Program-made: the position numbers and the translations under genes
Part shown: positions 8,814 to 17,767 of the stretch, one piece after another
Position numbering within the stretch: the first letter of the stretch is position 1
How the letters are laid out: each line of letters opens with the position of its first letter
Notes under the pieces: model-generated
Databases searched by the model: none
Told to the model about the DNA's origin: nothing
Seen by the model: only the letters and a program-made list of their open reading frames with translations
From: Niastella soli
Lineage (GTDB): Bacteria; Bacteroidota; Bacteroidia; Chitinophagales; Chitinophagaceae
Assembly (NCBI RefSeq): GCF_017742245.1
Contig: NZ_JAGHKO010000005.1
Coordinates: 372,001-436,000, forward strand
Length of the DNA: 64,000 bases
Reading direction: 5' to 3'

Positions 8814-11800
8814 TCAAAAGCCCAACTTTACTGCCAACGTATATTGCTTAGGTATCGGCATCGCCACCCCGCCGCTATTGATGAATTCGGGATCGGCACC
8901 ATACAATTTCTTATCTGAGTACAGCAGGGCAATGTTGTTGCCTACGAGCGACAAATGCGCATTCCGCATTTTTACGGCCTTCAGCCATTTGGCCGGCAAT
9001 TCGTAATCGAGCGAAACTCTTTTCAACCGGATGAAATCACCTTTGGCTACTGCTTCTGTACTATAATTATAGGCATTGTAAGGGTACTGTCCGTTTATTA
9101 CCGTACCATCATTATTCACTACGCTATTGGAAACATGGTACACGCCCAATAAGGAAGGAATGTTGGTCCGTTGTTCATCGCCCGGCATCAGCCACCTGTC
9201 GTTTAGCCGGTTACTGAGTGTATACATGTCGGAATAGGAAGCGGCAAAACCCAGTTGGGGCCGCACATAATTACCGGCCGCAAAAGTGACCAGGGCAGAG
9301 AGCGACAATCCTTTCCAGGAAAAGTTGTTATAGAACCCGCCTGTGATCGTAGGGTCTACGGGGCCGTGGTATACCAGGTAGTCTTTATCCTCCGACTGCA
9401 ACCGGATATAACTGGCGGAGGTTTTTCCATCCTGGTCTATAAACAACGGGTACCCGTAGTTGTGGTCGAGACCAGCAAATGGAACGGAATACAAACCACG
9501 TTGCGCATGGCCTAACCGCATGCCGCCTTCCGGTTGTGCGTTTGACCAAACGCTGGGGTTCACCCGCAGGTTGGTGATCTCATTTTTATTAAAGCTTACA
9601 TTCAATTGTGTACGCCAGCGAAAACCATTGTTGGGCAGTTTGACGGGGTTGCCGCCAATGGTGAATTCAAAACCCTGGGCAGCCATGTCGGCATAGTTGG
9701 CTGTTTTTACATACTGACCCCCAATGCCCGAGGTATTGATGGGCCCGATAAGATCAAAGGACCTGCGGCGGTACCAATCCATGGTGAGGTCTATCTTGTT
9801 GAACAGGGACAGATCGGTGCCGATGTTCCCCTCATACATTTTTTCCCAGGTGAGCTGGGAGTTCTCCAGGCTATTGATGTAAATGCCTGTTTCTTTTTCA
9901 GTGTCGTATGGACGAATCGCAATGCTATTGTAGTATACGGCAGCGGCGTTACGAGCATCGCCAATGCTGGCCGTCATGCCATAGGTACCACGCAGGGTAG
10001 CGCGGTTGAGTATATTGGTGAGTTTGCCCGTATAGAATTTTTCCTGGTCAAGGTGCCAGGCGCCCGAGACGTTCCACGTAGGCAGCCAGCGGGCGGTGGT
10101 GGATTTGCCCATTTTATTGCTGCCATCGTACCGGCCGGTCACGTTCACACTGTATTTTTCATTAAAGGAATAAGCGGCCCGACCCATGAAAGCGGCAAAC
10201 CGGTCTTTACCATTTGACATGCTAAAATAAGGATCACCGCCTTCGATCATTTTTTTGAAGAAGCGATAGTTGGGGTTTACCAGTCCACCGTTCTCATACT
10301 GATAGCCGATGCCCTGATAGTCGCTGTTCTGACGGTCAGTGCTTCGCAACTCCATGGAACCAAAAAAGTTCACCAGGTGTTTATTGTTGAAGGTATTGTT
10401 GTATTCTATATTCTGGCGGAAGTATAAGTTACGCAGGTTATCGAGCGTAGTATTAAAGAAACCGCCTTCGGGCAATACCACTTGCGGCAGCGCATTGGGA
10501 TTGTCGGGATCGGTATACAGGTTGATGTTATTGTCCGCGATGGTGGCATCGTAATCGGCCCGGAAAGATCCCACCATGTTGGCGCCTTCTTTCACGTAGT
10601 GCTGACGCGTATTGTTTACATAGCGGTAGGAGCCGTCGATAGAATATTCCAGTTGCGGAATGATCTTGTATTTGAGACCCAGTTGCACCTGCAGATCGAG
10701 CGATCTCAGTTGCAGATAATTTGTCTCCAGCTCGTTCAGCATGTTGAAGGGGGCATAGTTGCGTACAAAATATTCACGGTTGCCATCCGGATCGTAGGCT
10801 GTCATCAGCCGGCTGGTATTCAGCGCATACGAGTAGGGGTTAATATCGAAACTTCTTAAGATGGTGCCATTTACAGGGTCAGCCTGTCTGTTCAGGGTTC
10901 CGGGAGTGCGCTGGTCGCGTACGGAACCGTTCATCATTACATCGCCCCTGAGCCGGTCGTTTACCCTAAAGTTGTTGCGAAACTTCATGGTGTACCGGTT
11001 AACCTTGTCGCCAACAGTCCAGCCATTGTCTTTCATCAGGGAAGTGGAGATATATGTTTGGGAGTTGGGCGAACCCGTGGTCATGCTGAGGGAGTGTTCC
11101 TGTAACAGTGAATTTTTAAAAAGTACATCGAACCAGTCGGTGTTGGCCTTTGCGTAGCGTTCCAGGAAGTTCAGCCTGTCGGCTAATGTGTTCTTCAGTG
11201 TATAAGAGTCGCTGGTGGCATCGTACTCATACATTTGGTTGTACATTTTGTAAAAGATACCGCCATCTTTACTGCGCGAGATAGAGCTGTGGTTATAATA
11301 ACCTTTGTTCTCCAGTTCCAGCAAAACCGATAACTGGTCGGCAGAATTCATGATGTCGAACTGATTATAGGATGGCTTCAGGTAAGAGGTAAAGCTGCCG
11401 CTGTAATTGATCTGGGGCATTCCATTGGTATTCTTTCCCTTTTTCGTGTTCACTACAATAACGCCATTCATAGCGCGTGCCCCGTACATGGCGGTGGCGG
11501 CTGCATCTTTCAGAATGGTGAATGATTCTATATCGTCGGGGTTAATACCAGCCACGGAGGAGCCGATGAGGGTGCTGGCATCGCCGGTAGAAAGGGCTTC
11601 ATTGGAAATGTTCACCATGTCTTCCAGAATGATGCCATCTACTACCCAAAGTGGTTTGTTTTCGCCGGAGAGCGAGGTGGCACCGCGTACACGTATTTTA
11701 GGTGCCGCGCCAAAAGTGCCCGATACGTTCTGTACCGATACGCCAGCCACCTGGCCTTCCAGCATACGGCTTACATCGGGTATGCCATTGCGTTCGGCAT

Positions 11801-12245
11801 CCTTTGCGTTCACTTTGGCAGAAGCGCCGGTAAACAGTTTTCTGTCCACATTCTGATAACCCGTTACCACTACTTCCTGCAACTGGCTGTCTGTTTCCTG
11901 CAGCACGATGGTTAATACCGTAGTTGCGCCATGGAGTTTTACTTCCCGGGATGTATAACCTACGATACTAAAAACCAGGGTGGCTTTTTCGGGTATGTTT
12001 TTCAATTCAAACCGGCCTTCATTGTCGGTGGAGGTGCCGGTGGTGGTACCTTTTATCATGATGGAAACGCCCGGAAGCGGAGCGCCGGCAGCGTTTTTTA
12101 CGACCCCTGTGAGGGAGATCTCACCGGCCATAGCGGGTAGTGCGGCTATGATCAGTAACAAAAAGATAATGGGCGGACATAGCAATGCTTTGAGCGGGGG
12201 GCGCCCATACCAGGAATGGGTGCCCTCATAAGCAGTAATGGTCAT
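8814..12245 (-). CDS. SusC/RagA family TonB-linked outer-membrane transporter
   Basis: An 1143-residue transporter without an STN domain. After an N-terminal hydrophobic segment ending in A-L-P-A-M-A comes a CarboxypepD_reg-like domain (about 43-125, G-V-V-K-N-A-A-G-A-P-L-P-G-V-S). Next are the SusC signature L-Q-E-V-V-V-T-G-Y, a plug with P-L-W-V-V-D-G-I and I-L-K-D-A-A-A-T-A-M-Y-G-A-R-A-M-N-G-V, and a barrel ending V-K-L-G-F. It imports a ligand held by the SusD partner, powered by TonB. With no STN domain or linked sigma/anti-sigma pair, it should not signal by that route. The extreme N-terminus is unusual because its codons form a hairpin (see 12199-12225). Confidence 0.92.
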   Translation of the reverse strand: MTITAYEGTHSWYGRPPLKALLCPPIIFLLLIIAALPAMAGEISLTGVVKNAAGAPLPGVSIMIKGTTTGTSTDNEGRFELKNIPEKATLVFSIVGYTSREVKLHGATTVLTIVLQETDSQLQEVVVTGYQNVDRKLFTGASAKVNAKDAERNGIPDVSRMLEGQVAGVSVQNVSGTFGAAPKIRVRGATSLSGENKPLWVVDGIILEDMVNISNEALSTGDASTLIGSSVAGINPDDIESFTILKDAAATAMYGARAMNGVIVVNTKKGKNTNGMPQINYSGSFTSYLKPSYNQFDIMNSADQLSVLLELENKGYYNHSSISRSKDGGIFYKMYNQMYEYDATSDSYTLKNTLADRLNFLERYAKANTDWFDVLFKNSLLQEHSLSMTTGSPNSQTYISTSLMKDNGWTVGDKVNRYTMKFRNNFRVNDRLRGDVMMNGSVRDQRTPGTLNRQADPVNGTILRSFDINPYSYALNTSRLMTAYDPDGNREYFVRNYAPFNMLNELETNYLQLRSLDLQVQLGLKYKIIPQLEYSIDGSYRYVNNTRQHYVKEGANMVGSFRADYDATIADNNINLYTDPDNPNALPQVVLPEGGFFNTTLDNLRNLYFRQNIEYNNTFNNKHLVNFFGSMELRSTDRQNSDYQGIGYQYENGGLVNPNYRFFKKMIEGGDPYFSMSNGKDRFAAFMGRAAYSFNEKYSVNVTGRYDGSNKMGKSTTARWLPTWNVSGAWHLDQEKFYTGKLTNILNRATLRGTYGMTASIGDARNAAAVYYNSIAIRPYDTEKETGIYINSLENSQLTWEKMYEGNIGTDLSLFNKIDLTMDWYRRRSFDLIGPINTSGIGGQYVKTANYADMAAQGFEFTIGGNPVKLPNNGFRWRTQLNVSFNKNEITNLRVNPSVWSNAQPEGGMRLGHAQRGLYSVPFAGLDHNYGYPLFIDQDGKTSASYIRLQSEDKDYLVYHGPVDPTITGGFYNNFSWKGLSLSALVTFAAGNYVRPQLGFAASYSDMYTLSNRLNDRWLMPGDEQRTNIPSLLGVYHVSNSVVNNDGTVINGQYPYNAYNYSTEAVAKGDFIRLKRVSLDYELPAKWLKAVKMRNAHLSLVGNNIALLYSDKKLYGADPEFINSGGVAMPIPKQYTLAVKLGF
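12199..12225. repeat. Hairpin inside the susC leader-peptide codons
   Basis: GGGCGCCCAT and ATGGGTGCCC form a 10-bp stem (one G-T pair) around a 7-base loop, within codons about 7-16 of the SusC gene, just before the hydrophobic signal segment. It could be a dispersed palindrome captured in the coding frame, or could affect initiation. Neither is shown. Confidence 0.6.
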
Positions 12246-12432
12246 ACTGTTTGCGTGTTAGGTTTTTTTAAGGTTTGCCAAATGAAATACGCCTTCGGCC
12301 AGGGGAATAGTTGTATTCACCCCCCGGAAGTGGTAATTGCCCTGAAATTATTGTGACTGCTGTGTGCCTGCGGTTAGTGGATCTGTTTGCAAATATGCAA
12401 AAAAAAGAAAAGTATTCCGTTCCGCTAATAAA

Positions 12433-13887
12433 TTAACTGTTACGGAGATCCGCTTTGAAAGTTTTAATGATCTTGATGGGGGCACTGCCATTTTTAGGCA
12501 CCACATCAAAAGAAACCCGCACACCCAGTATAGTTAGTGGTGCAGATGCCTTTAACTGCTGGCCCTGGTACAGTCTTGCCTCTGTTAGGCTGGAAGTTTC
12601 GTAGGTGGCTGTAGCAACGATCTCCTGGCGGAAGTTGCGCACGGTCACATAGTTTTGAATGAAGGGATTTATTATATATTTAAGAGAGGTTATATCTAAT
12701 GTGTATTGTTCAGGCAAAGGGCCATCCGCTTTTGTATGCTGTATAACGGGCGGGGCGCTCAGGTAAAAAATGCCCATTGGTTCATTGAATAAAGGGGCGA
12801 GGCCCAGTACCCGGGTATTATCGGCGCCTGGCGGGGCCATGGAGTGTGTACCTTCATAACCAACCAGGCTATTATTGATCCGGATCGAAGCGGGCACATC
12901 CAGCTTACTGTCGGCCAAACCCGATTGTGGTACCAGGGTGGCATTTAGTTTATTGCCGGCGGTACTGTCAAAGATGGTTTTTTTCAGGTTGTTAATGGTG
13001 GAAACAGAGAAGGTGCCCAACAATTCATCGAGCCCGCTTACCGATTTCACATGTGCCTGCATGTTGCTGCCGATGGCTACCCCCCGGTTGGTGATAAAGC
13101 TATTACCAGGTTTTTGCAGGGCGATCATTTTGTTACCGGGATTTTTATCGTTGAGCGACAGTTCCATTACCTGGGCAAAGTCCAGTGTCCAGTCGAATGA
13201 GGTCAGGGGCCATTCAAGTTTGATCAGGTTACTATCGTACGCCATTTCGAACTGGGAAATATACCAGGCTTTATCGGTGATGGGCCAGGGTTCGATCATG
13301 GAGGCGGTAAATGATTTTATGTTCACGTCAACGATCAGCTGGTCCGCATAATTGAGCAGGTTAGAAACAGGTCCATGCAAGGCCACCTCGTTGATCAGCG
13401 AACGGTAATTGTCTACGGAAGGATTGCTGGGCGTGCTATTGTAAGTATAATATCTTACTACACCTCTGAATTTATTATATAAGATAAATACCCGGTTAGG
13501 AAAACGGAGGGTGTCTGAAAAACTGTTGTACACCAGTTCCCAGCCATCACTTTTTTTATAATCATACCGCAAACCAGGATCGTAATTCCGCACCACCTGA
13601 TCGCTCCAGGGAACAGGTACGGTGGGCTGACCCGGTACAACCGGCATGGTCTGCGCATTTTCCCAGTTGAACGAAAAATTTAATCCTGTTTTGGTGGGCG
13701 GGACCGTCGCATTGGCCGGAATAGTGATCGTTGGCTGAGCACCTGGGTTGATGGTGGCCGTTTCTTCAACCTCCACGGCTTTTTCGCCGCTAGAACCTTT
13801 ATCCTTATGACAGCTTATAAGGGTAAAATTGAATATAAGTGTGGCAAGTGCCACTTTGCAGGTGAGGATAATGTGGTTCTTTTTCAT
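12433..13887 (-). CDS. Unassigned lipoprotein upstream of the SusC cluster
   Basis: A 484-residue predicted lipoprotein. The ATG giving MKKNHIILTCKVA is preferred over an upstream GTG because it places the signal peptide at the very start. The lipobox is F-T-L-I-S-C then HKDKGSS. After an acidic/Pro-Thr linker the chain is rich in Trp, Tyr and beta-type sequence (W-E-L-V-Y-N-S-F-S-D, G-V-V-R-Y-Y-T-Y-N) and I recognise no domain. It lies on the same strand as the SusC-SusD genes, with 187 bases between it and susC, so it may belong to the same surface-lipoprotein group. No catalytic motif is visible. Confidence 0.7.
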   Translation of the reverse strand: MKKNHIILTCKVALATLIFNFTLISCHKDKGSSGEKAVEVEETATINPGAQPTITIPANATVPPTKTGLNFSFNWENAQTMPVVPGQPTVPVPWSDQVVRNYDPGLRYDYKKSDGWELVYNSFSDTLRFPNRVFILYNKFRGVVRYYTYNSTPSNPSVDNYRSLINEVALHGPVSNLLNYADQLIVDVNIKSFTASMIEPWPITDKAWYISQFEMAYDSNLIKLEWPLTSFDWTLDFAQVMELSLNDKNPGNKMIALQKPGNSFITNRGVAIGSNMQAHVKSVSGLDELLGTFSVSTINNLKKTIFDSTAGNKLNATLVPQSGLADSKLDVPASIRINNSLVGYEGTHSMAPPGADNTRVLGLAPLFNEPMGIFYLSAPPVIQHTKADGPLPEQYTLDITSLKYIINPFIQNYVTVRNFRQEIVATATYETSSLTEARLYQGQQLKASAPLTILGVRVSFDVVPKNGSAPIKIIKTFKADLRNS

Positions 13888-14123
13888 GATATAAGGTTGA
13901 AGCACTTACAAGACAACCTGGAACAGGATTCTGTTGCGTTAAAGGATTGTTAGAAAGGCAATTTTTTTCCGCCCTTAATGCCCCAGCACTGAACCTTTGG
14001 CGAAAGCGGGCAAACAATTTAAAAAAAACTGGCAACCGTTCCAACCTTTCACGGAGGGACTGTAGTTTATAGTGTTACAGGAGTGATCACCTCTGTAACC
14101 AAAAACCAATAAATTAAAGTATC

Positions 14124-14939
14124 ATGAAACGAATATTAATCCCGATCTTATTTGTCACCGGGGTAATAGGTTACCTGTCCTGTCAGAAAGATAACAGTAG
14201 TAATTCGGCAGCCGTACAAGCCGACAAAACCGAAGGGATCAAAAAAGGCGAACCGGTATTGTTCTCGGTTACAAATACCTCCAATGTTGCCGCAAAATGG
14301 TCGGTGAGCCCGGCTGAGAATGTCTCCCTGACCAGCGATGGCAATAGTGCCACCGTTTATTTTAGAAGATCAGGCTCTTATTCGGTAATAGCCAGCATGG
14401 GTAATGATGTACAAAGGATCATGGTGAGCGTATCGGATAGCAGTTATTGCGATAGTACCCGCCGGGATTCTGTTTGTGGTTTCCCTACAGATACTATTCC
14501 TACTATTCCAAAGGATACCACCCGCCCGGATACTACCTGTAACACTTGTGGTGCGCATGATTCAACATTTTCCCTGGTGAATGACCATATCAATATTTCC
14601 GTTGTGAAAATCGATACCGGCAATGTGTCAGGACTGGTGATCAAAGCCACTACCCAGAATACGTACCGCTGCACTTACAATACCTTACTCACGGGGTTAT
14701 CTACGGGTAGTAACTACACCTTTACCTATCTGGGGGTTTTTGTGCCGGGAGGCTGTAACAGCGGACCGGTTCCCGCACAATCGTCACGGGTATTATATCC
14801 CATACAGGATGGAAGTCATGGGTTCAGCGTTGTTGTAAATAATGTTACTTACACAGGTTCCTTTACAAAGACCGGTAATCAGTATAGCTTTACCTGGCCA
14901 GATGTAAGTAAAGTAACAATTTCACCATTAACGCTTTAA
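14124..14939 (+). CDS. Lipoprotein with an Ig/PKD-like domain
   Basis: A 271-residue predicted lipoprotein (G-Y-L-S-C at residue 20, then QKDNSS). Residues about 40-105 look like an Ig or PKD-like sandwich: F-S-V-T-N-T-S, W-S-V-S-P, Y-F-R-R-S-G-S-Y-S-V. A Thr/Pro/Asp-rich linker with several Cys residues follows (C-D-S-T-R-R-D-S-V-C-G and C-N-T-C-G, about 108-145), then a second beta-rich domain to the C-terminus. The four closely spaced Cys residues could form disulphides outside the cell. No enzyme motif is seen. It is upstream of, but 237 bases from, the ECF sigma gene, so linkage to that system is uncertain. Confidence 0.75.
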   Translation: MKRILIPILFVTGVIGYLSCQKDNSSNSAAVQADKTEGIKKGEPVLFSVTNTSNVAAKWSVSPAENVSLTSDGNSATVYFRRSGSYSVIASMGNDVQRIMVSVSDSSYCDSTRRDSVCGFPTDTIPTIPKDTTRPDTTCNTCGAHDSTFSLVNDHINISVVKIDTGNVSGLVIKATTQNTYRCTYNTLLTGLSTGSNYTFTYLGVFVPGGCNSGPVPAQSSRVLYPIQDGSHGFSVVVNNVTYTGSFTKTGNQYSFTWPDVSKVTISPLTL

Positions 14940-14964
14940 TTAGGCGTTGTAAATGGTAAATTTG

Positions 14965-15150
14965 CACAGAGCGTATAGGCTGACCTGTGAGGTGCATCAT
15001 TTGAACTTGCCTTAGTAGTGGGTTGGCTTGCACCTGACAGGTCAGGAGGTAAAGAAGCGATTGACCTGTCAGAGCCTGCCCCGCCACGCGGGGTCCAATT
15101 CATCAGGCTGATTTGGCGAGACGCTGTGATGGACCTTACAGGTCTTCTCT
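14965..15150. repeat. Dispersed palindromic repeat related to the 133-bp tandem array
   Basis: The gap before the sigma gene carries several short palindromes: cacctgacaggtcagg, tgacctgtcag, CCCCGC-cac-GCGGGG (15079-15093), and a segment attcatcaggctgatttggcgag ending in gaccttacaggtct. The last parallels the order ttcatcaggttgattcggcaa then agaccttacaggtct in the array at 34436. It looks like a diverged single relative of that unit. Confidence 0.7.
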
Positions 15151-15176
15151 TATTCTGTGTTTAAACCCTGGATCAT

Positions 15177-15719
15177 TTGGATAAGAACATTTTAGATGGC
15201 TGCAAAAAAAATGACCCCCAAAGTCAGGAAAAATTGTACAGACAATTTTACCCGGCCATGTTTGCATTGTGTAAATGCTTTTTTTCCGACAACCACGATA
15301 TTCTTACCGCTGTAAATAATGGCATGTTAAAGGTGTTCAGGAACATTCATCAATACGACCCGGCCAAAGGCGAGCTGTTCAACTGGGCCTATACTACCGT
15401 TCGCCATGCGGCCCTCACGCTGATCAGGGATAAAAAAACAAAACTCACTTTTGAGTTGAATGAAAATAACGGCGATGCCGTTATTAATAACCCCTTCAAA
15501 CAGTTGGAGTGGAAAGATATTTATTATTATCTTGATCTGTTACCGGCCAATACCAGGTACGTATGCAGCCTGTATTACCTGGAAGGGTTCTCAATAAAAG
15601 AAATCGTTAATCTGATCGAGATGAAAGAAGGCACCGTGAAGTGGCATTTGAATGAATGCAGGACCAGGCTGAAAATAATTTTTGAACAGCATTCCGCTAG
15701 AAACAGAAACATTGGATAA
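15177..15719 (+). CDS. ECF-type RNA polymerase sigma factor
   Basis: A 180-residue sigma-70 family protein. Translation probably starts at TTG (LDKNILDGCKK), because a stop lies five codons upstream and no ATG fits. Region 2 covers about residues 10-85 (K-L-Y-R-Q-F-Y-P, K-V-F-R-N-I-H-Q-Y, F-N-W-A-Y-T-T-V-R). Region 4 covers about 125-172 (Y-L-E-G-F-S-I-K-E-I, E-G-T-V-K-W-H-L-N). Its last 38 bases overlap the next gene, which encodes a single-pass membrane protein with a DUF4974-like domain, so that protein is the likely anti-sigma partner. The target promoters are unknown, though autoregulation would be usual. Confidence 0.88.
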   Translation: MDKNILDGCKKNDPQSQEKLYRQFYPAMFALCKCFFSDNHDILTAVNNGMLKVFRNIHQYDPAKGELFNWAYTTVRHAALTLIRDKKTKLTFELNENNGDAVINNPFKQLEWKDIYYYLDLLPANTRYVCSLYYLEGFSIKEIVNLIEMKEGTVKWHLNECRTRLKIIFEQHSARNRNIG

Positions 15720-16275
15720 AAAAAAGGTACATATTAATGTGGCAAACGATAAGGGGTATCCTGAGCCGGACGTACCGGTACAGGAGGCCTGGGAAAGTAT
15801 GCAACAATTGCTGGTGCAAACACCCGCTGCAACAGTTGCCGCATCCGGTTTCAAAAATTGGTTGAGGAAGGGATGGGGTAAAATTATGATTGGAACTGCA
15901 ATAGCAGCCACCGTTTCCCTGATCGCGTATGTTGTAATAAATAAGGAAACTGTTAAAAGGGACAGCCTTCCCGCAACCGATACGGTACACAATAGTGCCC
16001 CGGTACCTGACACGCTTATGCCGGCTGCAAAAGAAAAACGCATCTCTTTTGAATTTAGTAATACTCCTTTTAAACAAGTGGCTGCTTACATGGAAAAAGA
16101 GTTTGGGATACAGATCATGTTGAAAGGCAATATTGGTAATTGTAATATCACTACCCGGTTCGATAATAATTCATTAAAAGAAATGCTCGATGTAATGGCC
16201 TATACCCTTGCATTTGAGTATATAATTGATGAGGATAAAAAGCAAGTCACAATATCAGGAAATGGATGTAATTAA
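15682..16275 (+). CDS. Membrane protein with DUF4974-like domain, probable anti-sigma factor
   Basis: A protein of about 197 residues, probably starting at TTG and overlapping the sigma gene. The first 65 residues are cytoplasmic by topology, with W-E-S-M-Q-Q-L-L. One membrane helix follows (about 67-86), then a linker, then a C-terminal domain (about 120-195) with I-S-F-E-F-S-N-T-P-F-K-Q-V-A, I-T-T-R-F-D-N-N-S-L-K-E-M-L and K-Q-V-T-I-S-G. That matches the DUF4974 domain at the end of FecR anti-sigma factors. The central FecR domain is absent, since the usual protein is over 300 residues. The inference is a shortened anti-sigma factor whose periplasmic part meets the STN protein encoded next. 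Confidence 0.75.
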   Translation: MNSIPLETETLDKKKVHINVANDKGYPEPDVPVQEAWESMQQLLVQTPAATVAASGFKNWLRKGWGKIMIGTAIAATVSLIAYVVINKETVKRDSLPATDTVHNSAPVPDTLMPAAKEKRISFEFSNTPFKQVAAYMEKEFGIQIMLKGNIGNCNITTRFDNNSLKEMLDVMAYTLAFEYIIDEDKKQVTISGNGCN

Positions 16276-17767
16276 AAAATGCATTTCAGGGTTGTTTATT
16301 TTATTCCTGTTTACGGCCCCCGGAAACTGTTTGGCACAGCAAAAACCCGTTGCTTCCGGTAACCAGCAGCCACAATTTTATTTTGATAAACCCATCACAC
16401 TCGACTCGCTTACCAAATTTGTGCACAGCCACAGCAGCATCCGTTTTTCCTTTAACTCTTCGAAGGTAAAGGGCGATAAAATGATCAACCTGAAAAAGGG
16501 TACGTATTCAATTGGGCTGTTGTTACAGGAAATTCGGAAAAACACTTCTCTGTATTACACCAGGTACAATGGGTATGTTATTTTTCAGGATAACCCGCCC
16601 AAAAAAAGACCAACTACCGCCAAAGCTACTCCCCGTAAAAAAAATAACCTCAGTCATCATACACCTATAAAGAAGGGACTAAAGCCCGTTTCACCACCAG
16701 GCAGGGACACTACAAAAATAGCAACACATACAACCCCGGATACCTTGAGCCGCGCTGTTGTCGTTAGTACCCCAGCTGTAAATCCCGATACGACGAATAT
16801 CACGCACCGGTCAAAAGATACCACCGCCGCCAATTTATTGTTAACCACCATGGCCGGCAGTAACCCCGATAAAGATTATATTGATGTAGTTACAAGTACC
16901 AGCGGACAAATACAAACTGGAAAACCTGCTGCACCGGTATATAAAGATAGTACGGGCCGCCCCTGGTTAAAAGACACCATGCAGGCCAAAACAACGGTGA
17001 TCCGTGCGGATGTCAGCAAAAAAGATGGCCGTACCGTTGCTCAACCAGCGCGCAGGGAAAAAGAAGAGGAGGATAACAGGAATGTATTTCGCACCTGGCA
17101 CTGGCAATATGGGTTGCATTGGAAAGCGGCTGTCCCCATCAATGGGTTTGATTATTATTTCACCGGGCCCAATAACCGCAGTCAGCCCTATAACCTGTTG
17201 ATCCCAGGCATCTGGTTGAGCCGGCACAATGAGCACCATGAGATCCTACTACTGGTAAAACCCGCTGAATGGACGTCCTATAACAACAATGTAATTAAGG
17301 TAGATAGCACTGTAAAACGAGTGGCAGTTGATTCTGTAACGTCGGTCAATGTTTGGACGCGCCATACTACCAGCTTTATAAAGTCGGGCGGTATTTATGC
17401 CGGTCTGCAATACAATCTCCACATTAATGAAAGCTTTGTCATAGGCGCCGGCATCGGGTATCAAACGCTGGGGCAAACCCTGGCACTTAAGCAATCAAAA
17501 CTGGCGGTAGATACGGCAAAGAATAAAACGCCCATTCCCGACACCTTATTCACGGTAAAGGGCGACTCCCTGACCAAAAGATATTTGAACTCCTCGTTGA
17601 TAATGGCCAAATTTGAAGTGGCTTATAAATTAGGCCCGTTCGACCTGGGCGCCGCGGTGGTGGTACCGTTTACCAGCGCGTTCACCAGTAACAGCAAGGA
17701 ACAAAAGCGGCCCTTGAATGTTCAGTTATTTGTGCGGTGGCGTCTAAAAAGGACCGAAGAAGAGTAG
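16262..17767 (+). CDS. STN-domain protein with probable small outer-membrane barrel
   Basis: A protein of 501 residues from the ATG giving MDVIKKCISG, overlapping the previous gene by 14 bases. A signal peptide ends near C-L-A-Q. Residues about 38-105 form an STN (secretin/TonB short N-terminal) domain: F-D-K-P-I-T-L-D-S-L, I-R-F-S-F-N-S-S, L-L-L-Q-E-I-R-K-N. A Lys/Thr/Pro-rich linker of about 160 residues follows. The last 230 residues have alternating aromatic/polar beta strands (Y-A-G-L-Q-Y-N-L-H-I, G-A-G-I-G-Y-Q) and end near F-V-R-W-R-L, suggesting a small barrel. There is no plug domain or TonB box pattern. In the usual system the STN belongs to a TonB-dependent transporter, so this looks like a sensor without transport function. 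Confidence 0.7.
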   Translation: MDVIKKCISGLFILFLFTAPGNCLAQQKPVASGNQQPQFYFDKPITLDSLTKFVHSHSSIRFSFNSSKVKGDKMINLKKGTYSIGLLLQEIRKNTSLYYTRYNGYVIFQDNPPKKRPTTAKATPRKKNNLSHHTPIKKGLKPVSPPGRDTTKIATHTTPDTLSRAVVVSTPAVNPDTTNITHRSKDTTAANLLLTTMAGSNPDKDYIDVVTSTSGQIQTGKPAAPVYKDSTGRPWLKDTMQAKTTVIRADVSKKDGRTVAQPARREKEEEDNRNVFRTWHWQYGLHWKAAVPINGFDYYFTGPNNRSQPYNLLIPGIWLSRHNEHHEILLLVKPAEWTSYNNNVIKVDSTVKRVAVDSVTSVNVWTRHTTSFIKSGGIYAGLQYNLHINESFVIGAGIGYQTLGQTLALKQSKLAVDTAKNKTPIPDTLFTVKGDSLTKRYLNSSLIMAKFEVAYKLGPFDLGAAVVVPFTSAFTSNSKEQKRPLNVQLFVRWRLKRTEEE

